A stretch of 64,000 bases of DNA from contig JAHRYM010000001.1 of NCBI GenBank assembly GCA_020622085.1, forward strand, positions 1,270,608 through 1,334,607, in the 5' to 3' direction. The notes beneath the pieces are model-generated. The model did not search any database, was not told the DNA's origin, and saw only the letters and a program-made list of their open reading frames with translations. Numbering within the stretch: position 1 is the first letter of the stretch; every line of letters begins with the position of its first letter. The DNA is from Paracoccaceae bacterium. Lineage in GTDB: Bacteria; Pseudomonadota; Alphaproteobacteria; Rhodobacterales; Rhodobacteraceae. Both the position numbers and the translations under genes were made by a program. Positions 7,023 to 15,939 of the stretch are shown piece by piece.

Positions 7023-8576
7023 ATGAACGACATACCCACACGGGCCGGCCGCGCCGGCGGACGGGGCGCGCGCAAGGCGCTGCGGGCCGCCCCGGATTTC
7101 GAGATGTGGCCGGCGCTGAAGCGCGGCCTGCCGGAATGCGAACCCATGACGCCCGACCAGATCGAGCGGATCGACGAGGCATCGATGGCGATCCTCGAAG
7201 ATGTGGGCGTCATCTTCCGCGACGAGATCGCGCTTGCGGAATGGAAGTGCGCCGGGGCCAGGGTGGAGGGCGAGCGGGTCTACCTGGACCGTGGGCTGGT
7301 GCGCGAACTCATCGCATCCATCCCCTCGGGCTGGACCTACCGGGCGCGGAACCCGGCCCGGTCGCTGCCCTTCGGCGGCAAGCATTCGATCTTCGTGCCC
7401 ATGACCGGCGCGCCCTTCCTGCGCGATCTGGACGACGTGCGCCGCTGGCCGACGATGGCCGACCTGAACATGTTCCACAAACTCAGCCACATGTCGCCCG
7501 CGCTGCATTCCACGGCGCACCACATCGTGGAACCGATGGACATGAAGGTGAGCCACCGCCACCTGCACATCACCTATTCCTCGATGAAGCATTCCGACAA
7601 GACCTTCATGGGCATGACCACGTCAGGCAAGAATGCCGAGGATGTCATGGCCATGTGCGAGATCCTGTTTGGCCGCGACGTGATGGAGGAAACCCCTGTC
7701 GTCACCGGCAACTGCAACGGCAATTCGCCGCTGGTCTGGGACGAAACCATGCTTTCGGCGATGCGCGCCTTCGTGAAGCGCCGCCAGCCGGTCCTGTGTT
7801 CGCCCTTCGTCCTTGGCGGCGCCAACACGCCCGCCTCGGTCGCGCCGGCTGTCGCGCAGCTCAATGCCGAGGCGCTGTCGGCGCTGGCCTATACGCAGGT
7901 GATCCGCAAGGGCGCGCCGGCGATCTATGGGCACTACCTGTCGACCGTCTCGATGAAGTCCGGCGCGCCGATGGCGGGGACGCCGGAAATCAGCCTGATG
8001 AACTTCATGATCGGCCAGATGGCGCGCTTCTATAACGTGCCGTGGCGGACCTCGAACCTGCTTGGCGGCGCCAAGACCTTCGATGCGCAGGCGGGCTACG
8101 AATCCGCGATGACGATGAACGCGGTGCTGCATGCCGGGGCCAATTACATCTGGCATTCGGCGGGCTGGAACGAGGCCGGGATGCACTGTTCGGTCGCCAA
8201 GTTCGTGGTCGATGCCGAGATGTGCCAGATGGGCTACCGCATGGCCGAAGGCCCGCGCTGGGACGACTTCGACGAAGCGATGCAGGCAGTCCGCGACGTG
8301 GGGCCGGGCGGCCATTACCTTGGCCACCCGCACACGCTTGAGAACTTCGAGCGCGCCTTCTTCATGCCGAAGATGTTCGACAACAACTCGATCGAGCAGT
8401 GGCAGGCCGAGGGTTCCGTCGAGATCACCCGGCGCGCGCTGGATCATGCCCGCAAGATCCTGAACGAATACGAAGAACCGAAGCTCGACCCCGGCATCGA
8501 CGAGGCGCTCATGGCCTTCATCGCCAGGCGCGAGGCCGAGATCCCGGCCGAAGACGCGCTGAACACCGACTACTGA
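7023..8576 (+). CDS. MttB-superfamily (trimethylamine methyltransferase-like) protein, non-pyrrolysine
   Basis: A 517-residue TIM-barrel protein of the trimethylamine:corrinoid methyltransferase superfamily. Family segments seen are MTPDQIERIDEASMAILEDVGV near the N-terminus, TGNCNGNSPLVWDE in the middle, and HAGANYIWHSAGWNEAG plus the closing GHPHTLENFE region. The frame has no internal UAG, so it is the pyrrolysine-free type, whose characterised members demethylate glycine betaine, proline betaine, carnitine or related quaternary amines. No corrinoid-protein gene lies next to it. It heads an operon with two SDR genes (51-bp gap, then a 4-bp overlap) at one end of the proline/betaine cluster. 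The substrate is inferred from context. Confidence 0.85.
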   Translation: MNDIPTRAGRAGGRGARKALRAAPDFEMWPALKRGLPECEPMTPDQIERIDEASMAILEDVGVIFRDEIALAEWKCAGARVEGERVYLDRGLVRELIASIPSGWTYRARNPARSLPFGGKHSIFVPMTGAPFLRDLDDVRRWPTMADLNMFHKLSHMSPALHSTAHHIVEPMDMKVSHRHLHITYSSMKHSDKTFMGMTTSGKNAEDVMAMCEILFGRDVMEETPVVTGNCNGNSPLVWDETMLSAMRAFVKRRQPVLCSPFVLGGANTPASVAPAVAQLNAEALSALAYTQVIRKGAPAIYGHYLSTVSMKSGAPMAGTPEISLMNFMIGQMARFYNVPWRTSNLLGGAKTFDAQAGYESAMTMNAVLHAGANYIWHSAGWNEAGMHCSVAKFVVDAEMCQMGYRMAEGPRWDDFDEAMQAVRDVGPGGHYLGHPHTLENFERAFFMPKMFDNNSIEQWQAEGSVEITRRALDHARKILNEYEEPKLDPGIDEALMAFIARREAEIPAEDALNTDY

Positions 8577-8627
8577 CAGGGGCAGGACCGCCTGCCGGAC
8601 GGCTTGCGGAGAAAAGGGAGAGAACCC

Positions 8628-9359
8628 GTGGAACTGAAGGGAAAGACGGCGCTGGTGACAGGGGCCGCCGGGGGGATCGGCGCGGCGGTGGTCCGCGCAC
8701 TTCGGGCAAAAGGTGCGCGCGTGGCGGTGGCCGACCGCGACGTGACCGGGATCGAGGCCGAGGCGCATCTGCCGGGCGATCTGCGCGATCCGGCCTATGC
8801 CGACGGGTTGCCCGCGGCGGCGGTGGCGGCGCTGGGGCGGCTTGATATCGTGGTGAACAACGCGGGCGTCATTACTCGCGGCAAGGTCACCGATACCAGC
8901 GATGCCGACTGGGATCTGTCGCTTGGCGTCAACGTCGAGGCGCCCTTCCGCATCTGCCGCGCCGCGATCCCGTTGATGGCGGAAACGGGCGGCGGGGCCA
9001 TCGTCAACGTCGCGTCCTGCTGGGGTCTTCGCCCCGGTCCGAACCACGCGGTCTATTGCATGACCAAGGCGGCCATCGCCTCGCTCACGCAGTGCATGGG
9101 GATGGACCACGCCCATCAGGGCATCCGCATCAACGCCGTCGCCCCGAACGAGGTCAACACCCCGATGCTGCGCACCGGCTTTGCGAAACGCGGCTTCGAC
9201 CCGGACAGCGCGGTGGCCGAACTTGGCAAGACCGTGCCGCTTGGCCGCATCGCGGAACCCGAAGACATCGCCGACGTGATCCTGTTCCTTGCCTCGGATG
9301 CCGCCCGCTACATGTGTGGCGCGGTGGTCGAGGTGAACGGCGGGAAAGCGGTCGGATGA
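8628..9359 (+). CDS. short-chain dehydrogenase/reductase
   Basis: A 243-residue classical SDR. The nucleotide-binding motif TGAAGGIG is near residue 12, followed by NNAG, a catalytic-type Ser (VNVAS), YCMTK (Tyr and Lys) and the C-terminal [11 protein letters not shown] prefer the GTG at 8628, with GGGAG nine bases ahead, over an in-frame TTG at 8604. The stop overlaps the next SDR start as ATGA, so the two are translationally coupled. The role is oxidation or reduction of a hydroxyl or carbonyl on an unknown intermediate. Confidence 0.88.
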   Translation: MELKGKTALVTGAAGGIGAAVVRALRAKGARVAVADRDVTGIEAEAHLPGDLRDPAYADGLPAAAVAALGRLDIVVNNAGVITRGKVTDTSDADWDLSLGVNVEAPFRICRAAIPLMAETGGGAIVNVASCWGLRPGPNHAVYCMTKAAIASLTQCMGMDHAHQGIRINAVAPNEVNTPMLRTGFAKRGFDPDSAVAELGKTVPLGRIAEPEDIADVILFLASDAARYMCGAVVEVNGGKAVG

Positions 9360-10087
9360 CGCGCTTTTCGGGACAGGTCGCGCTTGTCACCGGCGGGCGC
9401 AGCGGCATCGGCCAGGCCATCGCGCGGCGTCTGGCTTCGGAAGGCGCGCGGGTCTTCACCGCGCAGCGCGGAAAGGACGGCGAGTTCGAGGCGCTGGAGG
9501 CCGATTTCACCGACACCGCCGCGCCTCAGGCGGTCGTAGCCGAGGTCATCGCCCGCGCGGGGCGTCTGGACGTGCTGGTGAACAACGCCGGCATGATGCA
9601 GGAGGCAGGGGTCGAGGCCATGTCCCTTGCCGACTGGGAACGCACAATCCGGGTGAACCTGACCGCGCCCTTCCTGATGATCAAGGCGGCCCTTCCGCAC
9701 CTGCGCGCGGCCAGGGGCAGCATCGTCAACATCGGCTCGATCGAGGGGCTGGGGGCCAACCCGCGGCATGCGGCCTATTGCGCCTCCAAGGCCGGTCTGC
9801 ACGGGCTGACCCGCGCCGTGGCGGTTGATCATGGGACGGAGGTGCGCTGCAACGCCGTGGCGCCGGGCTGGATCGACACCGAGCTGAACGATGCCTTCAT
9901 CAATGCCACGCCCGACCCGGCAGCCTTCCGCCGCGACATCGGCCGCATCCACCCGGTCGGCCGCACCGGCAAGCCCGAGGAAGTGGCCGCACTGGTCGCC
10001 TGGCTCGCCAGCACCGAGGCGGGCTTCGTCTCGGGGCAGGTCTGGACGGTGGACGGCGGGAGGATGGCAAGGCTCAGCCTGCCGTAG
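9356..10087 (+). CDS. short-chain dehydrogenase/reductase
   Basis: A 243-residue classical SDR whose ATG overlaps the previous stop by four bases. Motifs are [16 protein letters not shown] (Ser), YCASK (Tyr, Lys) and a closing VDGGR. Only moderately similar to the preceding SDR, it looks like a second step rather than a recent duplicate. It ends directly at the start of the decayed transporter gene, so the original operon probably included that transporter. Confidence 0.88.
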   Translation: MTRFSGQVALVTGGRSGIGQAIARRLASEGARVFTAQRGKDGEFEALEADFTDTAAPQAVVAEVIARAGRLDVLVNNAGMMQEAGVEAMSLADWERTIRVNLTAPFLMIKAALPHLRAARGSIVNIGSIEGLGANPRHAAYCASKAGLHGLTRAVAVDHGTEVRCNAVAPGWIDTELNDAFINATPDPAAFRRDIGRIHPVGRTGKPEEVAALVAWLASTEAGFVSGQVWTVDGGRMARLSLP

Positions 10088-11049
10088 ATGATGCCGCAGG
10101 CGCCCCATCCTGTCGCCATTGCTGCCTGCGGTCCGGGGTTGTCGCCCGGGGTGCTGGCGATTCTCGCGTCAGTCCAGGGCATGGCGCTGGCCGATGCCGC
10201 CATCAGGCAGTCGAGCGCCGGCATGACGCCGTGGCAGATCCGGGTGCTGCGCTCGGCGCCGGTGCTTCCGGTGATGTATCTGATGGCACGGGGCGCAGGG
10301 TCCGGGTCGTGCCGGCGCGCCGGGTGGGGCAGCGCGCTCTGGCGCTGATCATCGCCTTTTATCTCTGGCGATCTCTCCCGGCCTGCCGCTGACTCCCGGC
10401 CTGCCGCTGATCGGTCTCGCGCTGGCGGGGGCGGCCTTCTGCATAGCCCCCCTGTTCATCCTCGGACTTGTCGGCGCTGGTCCTCGACAACCGGATCACG
10501 CCCGGGCATTGGCTGGCGATCCTGACATGTTTCGCGGGTCTTCTGGCCATCGTCGGGCGCCCTTGGCGCTGCCTTTTCGCCGCTCGCCCTGATGGCGTTG
10601 CTGGTGGCGTTGCTGGTGGCGGCCTTCCATGCCGGTGCGGCGATCCTGACGCGGGCCAGATGTGCCTCCGTCGCGCCGGTGGTGCCGGGAGTCTGGCTGA
10701 ACGCGGCCGTCTTCGCTTTCGGCGCATCCGCCATGGCCGGGCTGTCGCTTGGCCTGCCCCCGCCAATCGACTATCCGTTCCTGACCGGCGGCTGGGTCGG
10801 CGTGACGGCCCGGATCTGGGCCACCATTGCCGTGCTTGCGGCGCTCAGGCTCGGGGTGGCGATCGGGGTGGCCCGGGCCTGTCGGCGCTGCGCCCCGAGG
10901 TCATGGCGAACTTCGACTATGCCCATATGGTCTTCGCCGCCGTCTTCTGCTTGCTCTTTTTCGGCAAGGCGCCGGACCTATGGACGCTGGTTGGCACGGT
11001 GCTGATTGCTGCCGGCGGGTTGATTTTGGGTTGGGGCTGGTTGTTTGTG
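10088..11049 (+). pseudogene. decayed EamA/DMT-family transporter
   Basis: Fragments of one EamA-type multispan transporter are spread over several frames. About 10088-10320 encodes the N-terminal helix and the family MTPWQIRVLRS segment. About 10410-10560 encodes LSALVLDNRITPGHWLAIL and FAGLLAIVG in another frame. About 10592-10890 encodes helices 6-8, and about 10890-11040 gives NFDYAHMVFAAVFCLLFFGK and the last helix in yet another frame. A 17-bp direct duplication (TCCCGGCCTGCCGCTGA) at about 10376-10411 is one of the lesions. At least three frameshifts are needed to restore reading. As it abuts the second SDR, it was probably the last gene of that operon. Confidence 0.8.
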
Positions 11050-11050
11050 C

Positions 11051-11085
11051 GGGGGCTCTGCCCCCGGGCCCCCGGGATATTTTTC
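11051..11085 (+). terminator. GC-rich double hairpin with T-run
   Basis: GGGGGC-TCT-GCCCCC (11051-11065) is followed by CCC/GGG repeats and then ATATTTTT. This resembles the dispersed GC-hairpin elements common between genes in Rhodobacterales and would act as a terminator for the upstream plus-strand genes. Confidence 0.5.
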
Positions 11086-11100
11086 GAACGAAAGACGGGG

Positions 11101-11148
11101 CGTGGTTTCAGGCGGGCGTGGTTTCAGGCGGGGGTGGTTTCGGGGCGG
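11101..11148. repeat. 16-bp tandem repeat, three copies
   Basis: CGTGGTTTCAGGCGGG occurs at 11101-11116 and 11117-11132, with a degenerate third copy at 11133-11148. It lies in the gap after the decayed transporter and shows no coding sense. Confidence 0.8.
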
Positions 11149-11182
11149 TTGGTCATGTTTGGGCCAGGCGGGGTGTGGCGGG

Positions 11183-12523
11183 TTATTCACTTCGGGCCCG
11201 CCATTCCTTCCATCTGAGGAAGGCATTGGCGCCGATGGTCGAGAAGGGTTTCGGGGGCAGGCGGGGGGGCTCGGCTTCGCTGGCGAAGTGGCGGGTGATG
11301 GCGGATGTCTGGCCCATGGCCAGTTCGGCTGCGGCGATCCCGGTGAGGGTGCTGCGCGCGGTGCCAAGGCCGTTGCAGACCGTGGCGGCGTAAAGGCCCT
11401 GCTCCAGCTCGCGGGCGATGGAGACGGCGTTGCGGGTCAGGCAGAGGTGCCCGGCCCAGGTGTATTCCTGGCGAACGCCTGAAAGCGCGGGGAAGCGGTC
11501 GGCGAATTTCCGGGCGTGGACGGCGGCGGTGCGCTTCAGCGCGGCCTCCGACGCCTCCATCCCCGGCAGGAAGCTGGCGCAGGTGCGGGTGATGATGCGG
11601 TTGCCGCCAAGCGCGGTGTCGATCCGGCGCATGGTCGTGCCCATCGGGTCCGAGGGCGTCACGCCCCAGCGGGGCTTGCCGCCCAGGGCAAGCAGCGCCT
11701 CGGCTCCAAGATCCACCGTCATCGAGGCGTAAAGAAAGACATGCATCAGCCTGTCTTTCGCGAAGCCGAAGCTTTCCAGATGGCCGTTGTTCGCCAGGAT
11801 CACCTTGCCCGCCGTCACCCGGCCCCGCGCGGTGGTCAGGGCCCAGCCGCTGCCCACCCGCCCGATCGCGGTGACGGGGGTGTTTTCCCAGATGCCGACG
11901 CCGGAGGCCCGCAGCCCCTCGCCGAAGCCGCGAATGAATCCGGCCGGTTGCAGCATCACCGTGCCGGGGGTGTAAAGGCCCGAGACATAGTGGCGGCTGC
12001 CGGTCAGCTCCTGCATTCCTTTCGCGTCCAGCCGCTGGTTCGGCTCGCCGAGGCCGGTCAGATGCCCGGCGTAGGAGCGGTTCAGCGCATCGGCGGTCTC
12101 GGATGCCGCGCCGTTCACCTTGCCGACGGGATCGAAGTAATCGCCCTTGATGCCGTAGTCCTGCACCGCGCCTTTTGCGAAGGCGATGGCGTGTCGGTTC
12201 AAGGCGATCATCTTGCGGTCGTCGCCATGGCCGGCGTAGTCGTCCGAGGTCAGCTCATGCGGCAGGTCGATCATGAAGCCCGAGTTCCGGCCCGAGGCGC
12301 CCTCGGCCAGACGCGAGGCCTCCAGCACCGCGACCCTGGCCGTCGGGTCCATCTCACGCAAGCGGCGCGCGGCGGCGAGGCCCGCGAAGCCGCCGCCGAT
12401 GATCGCCACATCGACGGTCGCATCGCCCGGCAGCGGCATGGGCGCGGGCTGGCCGGGCAGGATCGCCGACCAGGCGGCGGGGCCGCGATGGACCGGGGTG
12501 CGGCGGGCCTCGAAGCGGGTCAT
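11183..12523 (-). CDS. FAD-dependent amine oxidoreductase (DAO superfamily), copy 1
   Basis: A 446-residue D-amino-acid-oxidase-fold protein. The FAD dinucleotide motif is VAIIGGGFAGLAAARRL near residue 40. Family segments include GRNSGFMIDLPHE, LYTPGTVMLQPAGF and a C-terminal LRWKEWRA. It is a clear paralogue of the gene at 24111, sharing the same segments and length. Relatives oxidise secondary or D-amino acids or amines to imines. It is the last gene of a minus-strand operon with the ProC-like, aldehyde dehydrogenase and DHDPS-family genes, and its start overlaps the ProC-like stop by four bases. A D-hydroxyproline- or methylproline-oxidase role is inferred from context. Confidence 0.85.
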   Translation of the reverse strand: MTRFEARRTPVHRGPAAWSAILPGQPAPMPLPGDATVDVAIIGGGFAGLAAARRLREMDPTARVAVLEASRLAEGASGRNSGFMIDLPHELTSDDYAGHGDDRKMIALNRHAIAFAKGAVQDYGIKGDYFDPVGKVNGAASETADALNRSYAGHLTGLGEPNQRLDAKGMQELTGSRHYVSGLYTPGTVMLQPAGFIRGFGEGLRASGVGIWENTPVTAIGRVGSGWALTTARGRVTAGKVILANNGHLESFGFAKDRLMHVFLYASMTVDLGAEALLALGGKPRWGVTPSDPMGTTMRRIDTALGGNRIITRTCASFLPGMEASEAALKRTAAVHARKFADRFPALSGVRQEYTWAGHLCLTRNAVSIARELEQGLYAATVCNGLGTARSTLTGIAAAELAMGQTSAITRHFASEAEPPRLPPKPFSTIGANAFLRWKEWRARSE

Positions 12524-13284
12524 TCCTCTGATCTTCCTTCGGCAAGGCCAAGGCGGGCGCGGAACCCGTCCAGCCCCCGGTGCAGGTCGGCCTTTGCGGG
12601 CGCCATGGCGGCGCGCAGGGTGGCGTTCAGCCCGCCCTCGGTGGAAAGCTTCTGCAGCGCGCCGGCAAGCTCTCCCTCGGTTGCCCGTTCGGGCAGATAG
12701 CCGCGGATCATCGCCGCGACATAGGCTTCGGCCGCGGCGGGATTGCCGGTGAAGCCTGCCAGCCAGTCCGCCGCCGTCAGGATCTGGTCAAGGATCGGCG
12801 AACACAGCGCCGAGACGCCGAGATGCGCGTTCAGCGCCGCCTCGGAGGGTTGCGGCAGGATCAGGTTCCGTGCGCCGAACAGCGCGTCGAGCACCGGCGA
12901 GGCCGGATAGACCGGCAGCGGGCAGCCACCCTGCGCGATGGGCGGCAGCGGGATGGTGAGGACGATGTCGGTCGCGGGCGCGCAGAGCCTTTGCAGCTTT
13001 GCGATGGGCGCGTCGACCATGACCGAGATGATGCGCTGATCCGCGCGGAACGGCAGGCCGGGCAGCACCTCTGCGGCGACGCGGGCGAGAAGGCAGAGGA
13101 ACACCACATCGGACCCCGCCACCACTTCCTCATTCGGCGCGATGGTGACTTCGGCCACCTCGGCGGCAAGCCCGGCCGCCATGGCGGCGTTGCGGGGCGA
13201 GACCAGGATCGTGTGACCCTGGCCTTTCAACCCCCGCACCATGGCGGCGGTGATCTCTCCGGTTCCGAGGAAGCCCAGGCGCAT
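12520..13284 (-). CDS. ProC-like NAD(P)-dependent reductase
   Basis: A 254-residue protein with an N-terminal Rossmann motif (LGFLGTGEITAAMVRGL) and the F420-oxidoreductase/pyrroline-5-carboxylate-reductase arrangement, including LPPIAQGGCPLPVYP in the linker and a C-terminal helical dimerisation part. It is slightly shorter and more divergent than housekeeping ProC. In context it could reduce a pyrroline carboxylate formed by the racemase-family dehydratase or by the FAD oxidases. It lies 2 bp after the aldehyde dehydrogenase and overlaps the FAD oxidoreductase. Confidence 0.75.
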   Translation of the reverse strand: MRLGFLGTGEITAAMVRGLKGQGHTILVSPRNAAMAAGLAAEVAEVTIAPNEEVVAGSDVVFLCLLARVAAEVLPGLPFRADQRIISVMVDAPIAKLQRLCAPATDIVLTIPLPPIAQGGCPLPVYPASPVLDALFGARNLILPQPSEAALNAHLGVSALCSPILDQILTAADWLAGFTGNPAAAEAYVAAMIRGYLPERATEGELAGALQKLSTEGGLNATLRAAMAPAKADLHRGLDGFRARLGLAEGRSEE

Positions 13285-13286
13285 GG

Positions 13287-14777
13287 TCAGACCGCCTCGT
13301 CCGCGTCGTCGGCGAGGTCCACCCAGATCGTCTTCACTTGCGTATACTGGTCATGCGCCTGGATGCCGTTGTCACGCCCGCCGAAGCCCGACTGCCTGAA
13401 CCCGCCGAAGGGGGTGGAGATGTCACCCTCGCCGAAGGCGTTCACCGTGACGGTTCCGGCACGCAGGGCGCGGGCGCCGCGCAGGGCGCGCTTGACGTTG
13501 GCGGTGAAGATGGATGCCGCCAGCCCGTATTCGGTGTCGTTGGCAAGCTGGATCGCCTCGTCGAAGCTTTCGACGGTCAGGACGGAAAGGACCGGCCCGA
13601 AGATCTCCTCCCGCGCCTGTTTCGCGTCGCGGGGGACGTCGAGGATCGTCGGTTCGACGAAGCCCTTCTCGGCCTTGCCGCCCAGAACCACCTTGGGGCC
13701 CTTCTCCAGATAGGAACACACCTTGTCGTAATGCGCCCTGGAGACCAGCGCGCCCACCCGGTTCACCGGGTCCAGGGGATCACCCATCGGCCATTCGCGG
13801 GCATGGGCCACGATGCGCTTCAGAAGGTCGTCCTTCACACCCTTCTGGACGATCAGCCGCGAGGATGCCGAGCAGTTCTCGCCCATGTTCCAGAAGGCAC
13901 CGTTGACGATATGGGCGGCGACGCGGTCGAGGTTCTCGGCGTCGTCCAGCACCACGGCGGGGTTCTTGCCGCCCATCTCCAGGGTGACTTCCTTCAGGTT
14001 CGACTCGGCCGCATAGCGCAGGAAGCGGCGGCCGGTTTCAGTCGAGCCGGTGAAGGAGACCGCGTCGATGTCCATGTGGCGCCCGATGGGTTCGCCCACC
14101 TCCGGCCCGGTGCCGGGGACGACGTTGAAGACGCCCGGCGGGATGCCCGCCTCCATCGCCAGTTCGGCCATGCGCAGCGTGGTCAGCGGGGTTTCCTCGG
14201 CCGGTTTCACGATGACCGAGCAACCGGCGGCCAGCGCCGGGCCGATCTTCCAGGCGAGCATCAGCAGCGGGAAGTTCCAGGGCAGCACCAGGCCGACGAC
14301 GCCCACGGGTTCGCGGACGATCATGGCGATGTGGTTGTCAGAGGCGGGCGCGACCTGGTCGTAGATCTTGTCGATCAGTTCGGCGTGCCAGGTCAGGCAG
14401 TTGACCGTTTCCGGCACGTCGACCTGTTCGCAGTCGTAGATCGTCTTGCCGCTATCGAGGCTTTCCAGCACCGCCAGTTCGCGCGCGTTGCGCTTCACGA
14501 GCTTGGCAAGTCTGATGAGGGTTTCCTTGCGCTCCTTCGGATGCAGGCGCGACCAGCGGCCGTCCTCGAAGGCGTCGCGGGCCTTGGTCACGGCTAGGTC
14601 CACGTCCTCGGGCCCGCAGGCGGCGACCTTGGCGAGGACGTCTCCGGTAGCGGGGTTCAGCGTGTCGAAGGTCGCGCCCTTGATCGCCGGGCGGAAGTGG
14701 CCGTCGATGAAGGCGTTCGTGGGGAACGAAAGACCGGCGGCGATGGCCTTGTATTCGTCATGGGTCAGAAGGGACAT
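13287..14777 (-). CDS. aldehyde dehydrogenase family protein
   Basis: A 496-residue NAD(P)-dependent aldehyde dehydrogenase. Motifs are VLPWNFPLLMLAWKIGPALA, FTGSTETG, EMGGKNP (general-base Glu) and GENCSASSR (catalytic Cys). The closest overall feel is the PuuC/gamma-glutamyl-aminobutyraldehyde or betaine-aldehyde group. Between the DHDPS-family and ProC-like genes, it is well placed to oxidise a semialdehyde, such as alpha-ketoglutarate semialdehyde in hydroxyproline breakdown. That assignment is inferred. Confidence 0.9.
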   Translation of the reverse strand: MSLLTHDEYKAIAAGLSFPTNAFIDGHFRPAIKGATFDTLNPATGDVLAKVAACGPEDVDLAVTKARDAFEDGRWSRLHPKERKETLIRLAKLVKRNARELAVLESLDSGKTIYDCEQVDVPETVNCLTWHAELIDKIYDQVAPASDNHIAMIVREPVGVVGLVLPWNFPLLMLAWKIGPALAAGCSVIVKPAEETPLTTLRMAELAMEAGIPPGVFNVVPGTGPEVGEPIGRHMDIDAVSFTGSTETGRRFLRYAAESNLKEVTLEMGGKNPAVVLDDAENLDRVAAHIVNGAFWNMGENCSASSRLIVQKGVKDDLLKRIVAHAREWPMGDPLDPVNRVGALVSRAHYDKVCSYLEKGPKVVLGGKAEKGFVEPTILDVPRDAKQAREEIFGPVLSVLTVESFDEAIQLANDTEYGLAASIFTANVKRALRGARALRAGTVTVNAFGEGDISTPFGGFRQSGFGGRDNGIQAHDQYTQVKTIWVDLADDADEAV

Positions 14778-14781
14778 GGGG

Positions 14782-15684
14782 CTACTCCGCAGCGATCCGG
14801 GCGATGGTGGTCTTCAACACGCGCACGCATTGTTCCAGCTGGCGCTTGTCGTCCTTGTTCAGGCCTTTCAGCGGCGGGCGCGGCGGGCCTGCGTGGCGGC
14901 CCGCCATCTCGACGCCGTGCTTGATGCACTGGATGAACTTGCCGCCCTGCTCCAGCACCCGCATCAGGGGCAGCATCGCCGACATGATCCGGCGGCCCTT
15001 GGCGAAATCGCCCTCGACCGCGCAGGCCTGGTAAAGTGCCAGATGTTCGGCCGGCAGGAAGTTCGAGCCGCCGCAGACCCAGCTGCGCGCGCCCCAGGCG
15101 AAGAATTCCAGCGCCTGGTCGTCCATGCCGCAGGACATCCCGATATGCGGGTAGTCGCGCGCCAGCAGATGCACCCGGTTGATGTCGCCCGAACTTTCCT
15201 TGATCGCGCAGAAGTTGGCGGAGCGGCCGACACGGTCAAGGAACTCCTCGCCCATGCCCACGCCCATGCGGCCGGGGTAGTTATAAAGCATGACCGGCAG
15301 ATCCGCCGCCCGGTCGATCGCCAGTGCGTTCAGCGCATTCTCGCGCTCTGTCGGGACCGAATAGGGCGGGCTGCCCACCAGGATCGAATCCGCGCCGATC
15401 TTCGCCGCGTGCTCGGCCATGGCGATGCTGTCCTCGAGCCGGATCGCCACCGTGCCGACCATCAAGGGCACCCGGCCCCGCGTCAGATCGCGCGCAAGGC
15501 TCGCCATCTCGAGCCGTTCCGCCATCGACTGGGCATAATATTCCCCGGTCGAGCCGCCGTTGATGATGCCATGCACCCCCGCCGCAACCAGATGCTCGAC
15601 CTGTGCGGCAAAGGCATCACGGTCAATCGACCCGTCCTCCCGGTGCGGGGTGATGACGGGGGTATGAATGCCCTCGAAGGTCAT
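14782..15684 (-). CDS. dihydrodipicolinate synthase family lyase/deaminase, copy 1
   Basis: A 300-residue (beta/alpha)8 enzyme. The Schiff-base Lys162 lies in AIKESSGD, Tyr134 in LYNYPGRMG, and the pocket loop reads GGSTGEYY. Members include DHDPS, N-acetylneuraminate lyase and the pyrroline-4-hydroxy-2-carboxylate deaminase of trans-4-hydroxyproline catabolism. Context favours the last type. It is the first gene of the minus-strand catabolic operon, separated by 4 bp from the aldehyde dehydrogenase. A second family member is at 23221. Confidence 0.87.
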   Translation of the reverse strand: MTFEGIHTPVITPHREDGSIDRDAFAAQVEHLVAAGVHGIINGGSTGEYYAQSMAERLEMASLARDLTRGRVPLMVGTVAIRLEDSIAMAEHAAKIGADSILVGSPPYSVPTERENALNALAIDRAADLPVMLYNYPGRMGVGMGEEFLDRVGRSANFCAIKESSGDINRVHLLARDYPHIGMSCGMDDQALEFFAWGARSWVCGGSNFLPAEHLALYQACAVEGDFAKGRRIMSAMLPLMRVLEQGGKFIQCIKHGVEMAGRHAGPPRPPLKGLNKDDKRQLEQCVRVLKTTIARIAAE

Positions 15685-15939
15685 GTGGCTCCTCGCTGTT
15701 CGGCTACGCCCGGCGCCCGGCCAAGCGGCATCGTGATGCTCTCAGGGGTGACAAAACTCTCGATCTGACCCCGCGACAATTCCCAATGCGAAACCGCAAG
15801 AACAGAAACCGCATCCGCATCACCGGCCCGCCGCGAAGGCTTGGGTGGTCCATTTGCTGGCGTCCTGATGGCGCCTTCATTCCTTGGCCCTTCACCCCAT
15901 TGCTGCGGTGAATGCGCGCGCCGTGGCCTGCGCCCGCCG

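Noticed and set aside
4981-7182. Upstream extension of the minus-strand hypothetical gene across the permease region
   Set aside because: The extension is antisense to the permease and has no protein-like composition. The ATG at 4978-4980 begins a normal protein.
7023-8576. Pyrrolysine-containing MttB
   Set aside because: The reading frame has no internal UAG and continues to a normal length, so it is the non-pyrrolysine type.
15685-15939. Small genes in the gap between the DHDPS-family and ATPase genes
   Set aside because: Open frames here have no ribosome sites and no family features. The gap probably only holds the promoter of the DHDPS operon and the end of the importer transcript.
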